DNA from: Arsenophonus sp048493715
GTDB taxonomy: Bacteria > Pseudomonadota > Gammaproteobacteria > Enterobacterales > Enterobacteriaceae
Assembly (NCBI GenBank): GCA_048493715.1
Contig: JBGDCZ010000048.1
Location: forward strand, 1 to 16,907
DNA length: 16,907 bases
Direction: 5' to 3'
The notes under the pieces were generated by a model. It had not been told where the DNA came from and searched no databases. It saw only the letters and a list, made by a program, of their open reading frames with translations. Of the stretch, positions 9,387 through 16,907 are shown in pieces. Position 1 is the stretch's first letter. Each line of letters begins with the position of its first letter. The position numbers and the translations under genes were made by a program.

Positions 9387-12300
9387 TCATGCCGGTGGTT
9401 GGATCCTTTTTAAAACTTCATTACAGCGTTCTCTGGCTCGCTCTATCATCACATCCGATAAAAGAGCCGTACAAGTGAAAGTATCACCAGTTCCTAATAG
9501 TCGGTCCTTCCAATCATTAAATGTATTTTGACCGATCAAAGTCGAATCAAATTTGTGAATTTGTTCCATTAAAGCATAGGCATAATTACCTCAACATTAA
9601 CGGGGAGTATTGTTCAGTACCAAAAATAACACTGGATGAATAACGGGTAAAACGGCTAATAATGAGAGAATGGATGTTCCGCTTTTTCTCTATCAGAACT
9701 TGATGTCAAACCATATAATTTCATAATCTGGCTATAATTATCACTCTTTAAGCTATTATCAGCAAAATTAAGTACCTTAGAAAAAACGTCACTTAACGCT
9801 TGTTGCGAGACATCATCTACCAGTTTTGTGATAAATGTATTGGTCTTCAATACCTCAAAAAATAAGGGTTTAAGTTAATCACCAAAATCTAGAGCCTCAA
9901 TTAACTTACCAAATGTTGCCTGATGAGCGTTAAAGTAAAATATTTAGAGAAAAGAGGAAATTCTTCGTTATAGCATTCATTAAAACTAGACTCGGTAAAG
10001 TTCAAACGCTCACCGTCCTGAAAGTGGAAAATATTATCCCATCTGGTTGCTGAATTAGGGTGTAGTATTTGTGACAGGATATTTTCAGAAACCACCAATA
10101 CCCTACCTGGGTTAGGCGGCGATAAAAAGAGATAGTTTTGGGCATTATTATCTGACCAATATGCATTACCAGCATAATAACCGAAAACATCATTAACTTG
10201 TTCATATTGCAGTTGCTGCTGTATATCAGGCAAATGCAAATATTTTTCATACAAGTTGTTAGCTAGCCAGACGTTCGTATCATCAATACCTTGAGTTCTT
10301 GCCGCTAACAAAGTTTGCATAAAGCTACTATTAAATCCTGACAACACCATCAAGTCCGGCTGTTAGACAAATAATTGAGTAAGGTATTAATCATTGTAGG
10401 GTGTGTTTCCAGCGCACTTAGCAATTCTGATGAATAATCTTTGAAGTAATTAGGCCGGCTGATCCAGCGAGTGAATTAACTGAATAGCCAGGTCTGTTTT
10501 TAGCTTATCGTATGCACTATCAATACTATTGATACTAGTTAAGATACTGCCGAGATTATTAAAATGGTTGAGCAGCAAATCTAGTTTACCTTCATCCCAT
10601 TCATTAGGCAGGCCAAGTGTAAAAGTATCGTTTAGAACAGTGCCAGTAAAATCGGTATTAGTAATATGTAATTGTGCTAGAGTAGTATTACTGAGATCAA
10701 CATTTCTAACATCAGCACCGACTAACGTCGCACCAGTCAAATCAGCACCTTTTAGTTTAGCATGCTGCAAATCAGCTCGCATCAGTTTACTGGCTTTCAG
10801 CTTGACGCCCCGTCAGATCAGCTTTACTCAATTTTATTCCACTCAGATCGCCCTCGGTTAGCTACGCATCTTCTAATTTAGTATTTGTTAGATCAGCATG
10901 ATACATTTTAACTCTATTTAGATCAGCGCCGGTTAGCTTAATTCCAGCCCATTTAACCTCTACTAGCTTATTGCCGGTTAATTTAACCCCGGTTAGATTA
11001 GCGTTAGTCAATAGAGTTTTATTCAATTTAGAGTCAGTCAGATTGGCATTAGTGAGATCAGCCTCCATTAAAATAGCGGTAACGAGATCAGCACCATTCA
11101 ATTTTGCATTATTTAATATCGCGTTAGTGAAATTTGTCCCACTCAAATTGGCATGATAAAGCTCGGCGCCATACAAATTTGCCTTAAATAAATCAGCTTG
11201 ATCCATGGTGACTTCAATTAAGTTAGCCTTATATAGAATTAGCTTCAATTAATTTAGCTTGACTTAGGTCAGCCTGAGATAGAATAGCTTCCGGCAGATT
11301 TGCATTGAATAGTTCGGCGTCAACCAGCTTAGCATTCGTCAGCGTAGCTCCCGTCAGAGCAGTATCATTTAATTTAGCGCCATTTAACTCGGTATTTTTT
11401 AGATAAGCCAACCTGATATTGGCTTTAGTCAAATCAACACCATTCAAGTCAGCCAACATAAGCATAGCTTTATCTAAATCAACGTTAACCATCTTCACGC
11501 CAGTAAGTTTAGCACTATTGAGATCAGCATCCTTCAATTTAGCTTTAATTAGGCTAGCACCATTCAACTTAATTGCCGTCAGATCAGCCCCGCTCAGGAT
11601 AGCATTAGTCAGCTGAATCTTTGATAAATCAGCTTGATGCATTTTAACCCCAGTTAGATTAGTGTTAGTCAAATTAGCTTCCAATAGATTAGCTTCCATC
11701 AATTTAGCTTCCGTTAGATCAGCATCAATCAAATTAGCCTTGAATAAAATAGCACCATGTAAATTAGCTTTCGCCAGGCTAGCCTCCGTTAAATCAGTTT
11801 CAATCGACATGGCATCAGATAGAGCAGCTTCATCAAGTTGCGCTTTAATTAATTTGGCACCACCCAATTTAGCTGTAGCTAAGTTAGCGCCAGCCAGTTT
11901 AACACCATTCAATTCAGCCTCAGTGAGATTAGCTGCCGTCAAATTAGCCACATGCATGTTAGCGCCATTAAATTTAACCTTAATTAGCTTTTCTTCATTC
12001 AGTTGAGTTCCTATTAAAGTAGTATCAGTCAAATCAGCACCTTCTGATTCAACTCTTGTCAGCTTAACACCTGAAAGATCAACTGCCATTAGACTAACTT
12101 CTTTTAACATAGAATCGCTAAGATTAGCTCTCTGCAATTGAGCTTTAATTAAATTAGCACCCGTTAATTTAACCTCTATCAGATCAGCACCAGTTAGGAT
12201 AGCGTCATTTAAGTCAGCCATCACTAAATCAGTCTGATTCATTCTAGCTCCAGTTAGCTCAGCATTGGTTAGATTAGCATTGAATGAGATAGCTCCCTCT

Positions 12301-13599
12301 AATTGAGCGTTAATCAATTTAGCCTCAGTTAAATCAGCCTCAAATAACTTTGCCTTAGTGAGGTTAACCTCATGTAAATTAGCTTTTATTAATTCAGCAT
12401 TCATTAACTGAGAACCAGCCAGATTAGCATTCGATAGGTCAGCATTAAACAAGATAGCCTTGACCATTCTAGCTTCAGTTAGGTCAGCTTGTGATAAATT
12501 AGCTTAGTATTCCGTTAGATTAGCATCTTCCAATTCAACGGCAATTAATTTAGCACCATTCAATATAGCTTTAGTTAAGTCAGCTTCATTTAGGTTGCTA
12601 CGAACTAATTTAGCGTTAATTAGATTGCTCTAATAACTTTAGCGGCTAACATAATCAGCTTTCGTCAGATCAGCACAAATCAGCACCACATTGTTTAATG
12701 TCAGCCTTATTCAGCATAGCGTAATTTAGTTTGCTCAAAATTAGTTGCGATTTGGTCAATTTGCGATTCAAAATAGCTTTTCTCAGATCAGCCGATCTTA
12801 GATTAGTGCTGACCAAAGTAGCCTCATTCAATTTAGTATCACGTAGATTAGCACCCATCATCGAAGCATCGGTCAGATCAGCCTGCATTAGATTAGCTTC
12901 ATCCAGTTTAGCTTTAACCAGGTTAACCTTATATAATTTACTTCTACTCAAATCTGTTTTGCTCAAATTAACCCACGAGAGATCTAGATTTATATCAAAA
13001 TAATTGGAAAAGTTCAGATCACTCAAGTCGGTATTTACTAAATCGATAATAGTGTTAGCTTCCCGATTAACTATTAATTCTCTTAGCACATTGAGTTGTT
13101 CAGCATCTACCGTTCCTAAAGCTCGCTTAGATTGTACCGCCCAATTTTTAGCAGCTTCATTAGCCCCTTTGCCACCCATGCCTTGGGTTCTTAATTGATA
13201 AAACCACTCGCCTATTGACACCAGTGCTAAGGCCAATTCACCCGCCGAATTGTACAGATACTTGCGGCCAAACAGACTATTCGTTTCCGAATTGAACTAT
13301 ACCCAAATGTCTTTACCTTGCTGCTGACCGATATTAACGACCTGTACCTCTTTTGACAAATCAGGTCGATAAGCCGTCTCCACTTTAAACGGTTCATTCG
13401 ACTCAAGCGGTAATTCTTGCGCATTTTTTTCCAGCACCTTAATTAATGGGGTTAAGCCGTGTACTTTATGTTGTACTTGTAACGCCGCATTTTTTAAGGC
13501 ATTGACTACTTTTATTCCCGCTGATGTTAGTAATTCAAAACCTGGATCAGCACTACGTAAGAAAGCCACACCTAAGTCAATATAAGGTTGATAAATAAA
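9387..13599 (-). pseudogene. C-terminal half of large toxin with pentapeptide-repeat beta-helix, decayed
   Basis: Reading leftward from about 13599, the first residues are YQPYIDLGVAFLRSADPGF, a DPGFEL-type block. A TAG at 13297-13299 interrupts an otherwise continuous frame that goes on through FGRKYLYNSAGELA and an Asn/Ala-rich helical linker to about 13040. There follows a very long pentapeptide array (about 12990-10620). After it come DEGKLDLLLNHFNNLG and a unique C-terminal region of about 400 codons ending at the TGA at 9387-9389. Frameshifts occur near 12672, 11240, 10807, 10450, 10360, 9920, 9660 and 9585, with stops at about 12625, 12505 and 10860. No plausible start codon with N-terminal domain is present; the sequence simply begins at a breakpoint near 13599. 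The missing first half has the same kind of content as 7244-9386. The beta-helix is certain; the toxin assignment is inferred. Confidence 0.7.
10620..12990 (-). repeat. Giant pentapeptide-repeat array (about 150 repeats)
   Basis: Across roughly 2.37 kb the minus strand encodes tandem five-residue units with the A(D/N)LxX pattern, such as ADLTGAKLI and ANLTNTNLTG, in which every fifth residue is Leu (or Met/Ile) and the one two before it is Ala. Pentapeptide repeats fold into a right-handed quadrilateral beta-helix with four units per turn, so about 158 units would give some 39 turns. The longest uninterrupted piece is 412 codons at 12467-11229. At DNA level the array has a 15-base periodicity, which also opens long antisense frames on the plus strand that are not genes. 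Units drift in sequence, so this is not a recent pure expansion. Frameshifts near 12672, 11240 and 10807 break it. Confidence 0.95.
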
Positions 13600-13600
13600 A

Positions 13601-13629
13601 TGGCACTGTTGTAATTTATAACAGTGCCA
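13601..13629 (-). terminator. Perfect 10-bp hairpin next to the toxin breakpoint
   Basis: TGGCACTGTT at 13601-13610 pairs exactly with AACAGTGCCA at 13620-13629 across a 9-base loop. On the minus strand the stem is followed by TTTTATTTAT, which fits a rho-independent terminator for leftward transcription. On the plus strand no T run follows. It abuts the point where coding similarity of the minus-strand toxin half begins (about 13599), so it may instead be the old terminator of the original toxin gene or part of the rearrangement junction. Confidence 0.5.
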
Positions 13630-13948
13630 GCAGAAGGAGGCTACTATTTTCCTTACGAGTTTTACACTAATTACTTGTAACTGGTTAGAACATCACTCGC
13701 TAATAATATTATCTATTATAAGAGCTATTATATTCATTATTTATTAGCAATATTTTAAACTCGCCCGTGTAAAATATACTCACTATTTTAATTAAATTTT
13801 GTTAGTGATAAATATTTAGTATATTGAAATAAGATAACTAATGATAAATTACTAATGATACTGTAATAGTGAAAGTTATTATTTTAGGATTAAAATAATT
13901 AATTAAAAAATTTACAATTATATTTAATGATAAAATAATATGCTATTC
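13630..13948. other. AT-rich spacer upstream of toxin C
   Basis: This stretch has stops in all frames on both strands and no recognisable gene. It separates the divergent toxin remnants (C-half of B leftward, C rightward) and presumably holds old promoter DNA for toxin C. Confidence 0.5.
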
Positions 13949-13954
13949 TATAAT
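13949..13954 (+). promoter_or_regulatory. Possible -10 element for toxin C
   Basis: A perfect TATAAT lies 48 bases before the ATG at 14003. The -35 position (about 13924-13930) is poor. Because the region is very AT-rich, a chance match is quite possible. Confidence 0.25.
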
Positions 13955-14002
13955 TACTTTTCATTTTTTATATTTTGTGGTGATAAATAGAGGAGATATT
14001 TA

Positions 14003-15480
14003 ATGCAAGATAAATTAGATAGCCAAAATACTACTTATAATATCATCAATGACACTGATGATATTGATATATTAAGGGGTAGCGCAGAAAATGATAAAAT
14101 ATACGGTAATGCAGGAAATGATCAATTATTGGGCTATGATGATGATAAATTTCTGTGGATAATAAAAAAATAATGAAAACACATTATTTGAAAAAACTCA
14201 CAATAATGAAAAAGTAGTTAATGGTGAACACGTTGATAAAAAAAGAGAAGTTAGTGATGTAATTTTAAATGAACAAATGAACCAAATTTTCAATCAGCTG
14301 ATTTAATTAAAAGCTTAAAAGATAATGTTATTAATTTAATTGATATAAAAGGTACTGATGAATACTTAAAATTAAAAAAGAAAATTTATTCTATTCAGCT
14401 TAAGATAACCAATGATAAAAGATTAATTTCAGCAATAAAAATGCAAGTGAAGTTTATCAATCTCTGGTAAAAGATATATATAGTCATGAAGTTACTAATT
14501 TACTTTATCGTAAAATTTTACTTTTATCCGAAAAATAGTCAGTTATAAATTATATCTATGAATTAAGATTTCAAATTAATAAATTACATATATAAAATAT
14601 AATAGAACAAATAGAACAAATAGAACAAATAGAGAAAACTATTTCCGAACTCAGTGAGTTAAATAAAAGTAGCTCTCAAGAAAATTTTAATTGATGATAT
14701 AGAGGATCTTATTTTATCAAAAAATCTTACACATGTATTTGTTAAAGATCATTTTTTTGATCTTGTAAAAAAGGCTATTGATAAAAAACTCTCTGATATA
14801 AATTCTATACTTGTTGGATTTAAATTTCATAATATTTTGCAAGAGATACTCAATTATGAACTTAAAAATACCGATGGTAATGATGAAAAGAAAGTATTAG
14901 AATTCATCTATAAAGCAAATACCATTTATAATTTATTTAATATAAAATATAGTTATTAATAATAAGTTAACCTCATCACATGATATTCTTAAAACTTATG
15001 CATTATCAAAAATTAATGCTGTTTATGAAACTGATAAACATGTCTTTGAGGCTCTATCAATTGAAGATATCATCAATACAGAAATCATCTATAATAATAA
15101 TCAAATTCAATATTCAACTTTTACTATTTTTGATTATCTAATTCGCATGTGACAGGAGAAAATTCTACTTTAATGACAAGAAAAAATATTATTATAAAGT
15201 TCCCTAAAGAATTTAGTTCCCAGTTGATTAAATATTTAGACTAGGAAGCGTTACAAATAAAAAGATATTGATTTGATTAACAAATTTGATTTATTAAAAG
15301 AAAGAACAAACTACAAGAAAAAATGCCAAATTTGGAAGCTTATTTAAAAATGTATTTAGATAGAAAGTAAGCAAAGAGCATAATGTTAGCCATACTGGCT
15401 TAGATGATCTGGTTGAATTTCGTTATAAAGCTTATTCATTTAATCCTGAGGTTGAAACCTATAGCAAGTATTACCAACTA
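14003..15480 (+). pseudogene. RTX-repeat toxin-like gene C, decayed and interrupted by IS110
   Basis: The start is well supported: ATG at 14003 with GAGGAG at 13990-13995. The first 56 codons run to a TAA at 14171 and include calcium-binding RTX nonapeptides (GSAENDKIY, GNAGNDQLL, then GYDDD). A frameshift near 14145 leads into charged helical sequence, with further fragments at 14215-14460, 14440-14535 and 14690-14960. The region 14960-15260 (HVFEALSIEDIINTE and then IIIKFPKEF) aligns with 3610-3830 of toxin A (HVFGDLSLDDIVSTE and IKIKFPKEF), and KDIDLINKFDLLKERTN with the segment following it in A. A last fragment (SHTGLDDLVEFRYKAYSF) runs to about 15480, where IS110-type sequence begins. 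Stops and frameshifts are too many for function. RTX repeats usually sit near the C-terminus of type I secreted proteins, so an N-terminal position is odd. The right end is approximate. Confidence 0.65.
14602..14637 (+). repeat. 9-base tandem repeat encoding Ile-Glu-Gln
   Basis: The unit ATAGAACAA occurs three times (14602-14628), followed by a diverged fourth copy ATAGAGAAA. In the plus-strand frame it reads IEQ-IEQ-IEQ-IEK inside a predicted helical part of toxin remnant C. A 9-base unit keeps frame when it expands. Confidence 0.85.
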
Positions 15481-15747
15481 TATGAACGTATCCCGTTTGC
15501 AAGGCTTCCGTTATTTTGACATTGACGATAGGTTGCAGCTCTATATCCGGCCTTGTTGCAGCCGATGCTGCTGGCCTCGATGAGATTCGCTGACTCACGC
15601 CTTATTCCTCCAACGAGCTTTATGCTCAGCAGGTAATCCAGGTTTAGTAAGTCACGGTCTTACCTGTCATTGTCATCACTACGGCTGCCCACGCAACCTT
15701 TCAGCATTTACCCTTTTTTCAAAGTTCATATTTACCAGCAACAGACC

Positions 15748-16770
15748 TTAGTAAGGTCTGATACTGACATGATTTTTGTCGTAAACCCGATCATGTGCCG
15801 CTATCGCCCATACTGTCCGCGCCAGTTTGTTAGCCATAGTAGTAACTATCGCCACCGGGCTTGGCCCGCGTAGCTTCAGCTCCGTAATCTATTTACCTGG
15901 ATTTTTCGCAATCATTGAGGCTGCTCTTGCACCGTGGATAAAAAGCGTTCGCATGTATGTATCGCCACGCTTGCTTATCCCCAGTAGGCGAATTTTACCG
16001 CCCGTTTCCGTCTATTTTGATACCAGCCCGATATAAGCCGAGAACTCGCGACCGGATTTAAACGCAGAAGCTTCCCCCATAGTGGCTACAGCTGCCGTGG
16101 TAATTAACTGCCCCAGGCTGGGGATTTCCATTAAACGTTTACAAGTTTCGTTTTGCTTAGCGACCGCTAACAGCCGTTTTTCAATGCCATTTATCTGCAC
16201 ATCCAGGTCGACAAGCCTCTGATACTGTTCGTCCAGTAAGTTTATTAGATATCCTGGTAAACGCTCTTTCAGTCGTTCTAATGCTTCCGGTACCTCCTTT
16301 GCCAGAGAAGTACGCCCCTTATGGAGGGTTTCCCCGAATTCCAGTAACCTACCGTGCAAGGCGTTTATCTGTGCCGTTCTAAACTTCACTAGTTGGCGGC
16401 GCATACGATGCAGAGCCAATATTGACTGTTGCTCTTCAGTTTTACGGTTATCGCCTTACCAGGCTGTTTTACTGCCATCCAGATAGCACGCGCATCCATC
16501 ACGTCGTTCTTGTTTCCCATGAGAAACGCTTTGACAAATCTGGCCTGTATCAGACGAACTTTATGTCCCAGTTTTCTGAGCTCACGCGCCCAGTGCTGAG
16601 CACCTCCGCAGGCTTCCATACCAATCAGACACGGTAATCGGTTGCTAAAAAAAGCCAAAAAATCCCTGACGGCGAATCTGTTTATCGATCACTTCACCGC
16701 TGTTTTCATCAATGAAGTGGAGCTGAATTAAGTGTTTTGCAATATCAACGCCAACTGGTGTATATTTCAT
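15748..16770 (-). pseudogene. IS110-family (IS1111-type) transposase, broken
   Basis: This is the DEDD recombinase of IS110 elements, which cuts and joins DNA guided, in studied members, by a structured bridge RNA. The ATG at 16770-16768 has GGAGG (plus-strand CCTCC at 16780-16784) 9 bases upstream. The N-terminal RuvC-like domain shows GVDIAK (first Asp), MEACGGAQHW (Glu) and KNDVMDARAI (two Asp), so the full DEDD set is present. The C-terminal transposase_20 domain shows MEIPSLGQL and GREFSAYIGL, whose Ser is the likely nucleophile, then GGKIRLLGISKRGDTYMRTL and the terminal HVSIRPY. The length of about 340 codons is normal. Lesions are a frameshift near 16670, another near 16440, a TAG at 16014-16012 (probably CAG before) and a TAG at 15891-15889. 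The natural stop is the TAA at 15750-15748. Confidence 0.93.
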
Positions 16771-16823
16771 TTTGTGGAGCCTCCAGTCATAGGGAGCACG
16801 ATGCATCCCGTATTGAGCACGAT

Positions 16824-16855
16824 GATGCCGGAAATCTGTGATGCCGGAAATCTGT
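16824..16855. repeat. 16-base tandem duplication near the IS end
   Basis: GATGCCGGAAATCTGT occurs twice in immediate tandem (16824-16839 and 16840-16855). A separate 10-base direct repeat, GAGCACGATG, lies just before it at 16794-16803 and 16815-16824. Both are in the non-coding DNA upstream of the transposase. They may be local slippage products or parts of the IS110 end structure. Confidence 0.85.
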
Positions 16856-16907
16856 TAGGCTCCATACCTCACCTTTCATCTTTTTTATGCCCAAAATCAA
16901 ATGGGGG

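Larger units (their letters stand above)
15480..16870 (-). mobile_element. IS110/IS1111-type insertion sequence, degenerate
   Basis: A block of markedly higher GC than its left flank contains a single leftward transposase gene plus non-coding ends: about 250 bases after the gene (15500-15747) and about 100 before it (16771-16870). IS110 elements usually lack flanking target duplications and conventional terminal inverted repeats, so the ends cannot be fixed from sequence alone; the limits given are estimates. The left edge truncates toxin remnant C. The element is probably immobile because its transposase is broken. Confidence 0.75.

Noticed and set aside
9410..9600. Plus-strand continuation of toxin B beyond 9386
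   Set aside because: A shifted plus-strand frame reads SLQRSLARSIITSD and at first looked plausible. The minus-strand reading of the same bases (for example FNDWKDRLLGTGDTF) has fewer lesions, a more coding-like codon pattern and joins smoothly to upstream minus-strand segments.
11419..12006. Long plus-strand open frames across the pentapeptide region (also at 10529-10861, 10971-11156 and 12731-13003)
   Set aside because: They are antisense to the pentapeptide array; its 15-base periodicity keeps the opposite strand open. Their Ala/Leu/Ser-rich products match no family and lack ribosome binding sites.
14003..14173. A standalone 56-residue RTX protein
   Set aside because: The good start and ribosome binding site fit, but the frame breaks within an RTX unit and related coding sequence continues after it, so it is the truncated start of toxin C.
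14602..14637. Possible CRISPR-like or iteron repeat
   Set aside because: The 9-base units are contiguous without spacers and read in frame as a short Ile-Glu-Gln coiled-coil run; no replication gene is nearby.
15670..16036. Plus-strand open frames at 15670-15873 and 15827-16036, and at 16422-16637
   Set aside because: They lie antisense to the IS110 transposase, whose motifs are unmistakable on the minus strand.

Overview
The window looks like a gene graveyard in a low-GC gammaproteobacterium, most likely an insect-associated member of the Enterobacterales (Arsenophonus- or Photorhabdus-like). This is an inference from three things: strong AT bias, an enterobacterial-type umuC and IS110 transposase that are both broken, and several large decayed toxin genes of a kind found in insect-associated bacteria. 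Nearly every recognisable gene carries in-frame stops and frameshifts. The only clearly intact gene is a small XRE-type regulator at the left end.

Layout. 1-55: a pentanucleotide (TCTTT) microsatellite of at least 11 units. 134-436: the intact HTH regulator. 437-1599: long AT-rich DNA with no gene. 1600-2286: a decayed short-chain dehydrogenase/reductase. 2635-5690: decayed toxin gene A on the plus strand, best preserved at its C-terminus. 5699-6978: umuC (Pol V catalytic subunit), full length but broken. 7244-9386: the N-terminal half of a second, larger toxin (B) on the plus strand. 9387-13599: on the minus strand, converging with it, the C-terminal half of a toxin of the same kind, containing an array of roughly 150 pentapeptide repeats and a distinctive C-terminal domain. 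14003 to about 15480: decayed toxin gene C on the plus strand, which begins with RTX-type repeats and aligns in several blocks with toxin A. About 15480-16870: a degenerate IS110/IS1111-type insertion sequence, transposase on the minus strand.

Main observation. The halves at 7244-9386 (+) and 9387-13599 (-) are complementary: one holds the start and the hydrophobic central domain, the other holds the DPGFEL-type block, the pentapeptide beta-helix and the C-terminus. The simplest reading is a single toxin gene of about 2,100 codons split by inversion of its C-terminal two thirds. A GC-matched hairpin sits next to the right breakpoint. Toxins A, B and C suggest a locus that once encoded a set of large secreted effectors and is now eroding. 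Gene boundaries of pseudogenes are estimates from conceptual translation by eye; no database search was possible.
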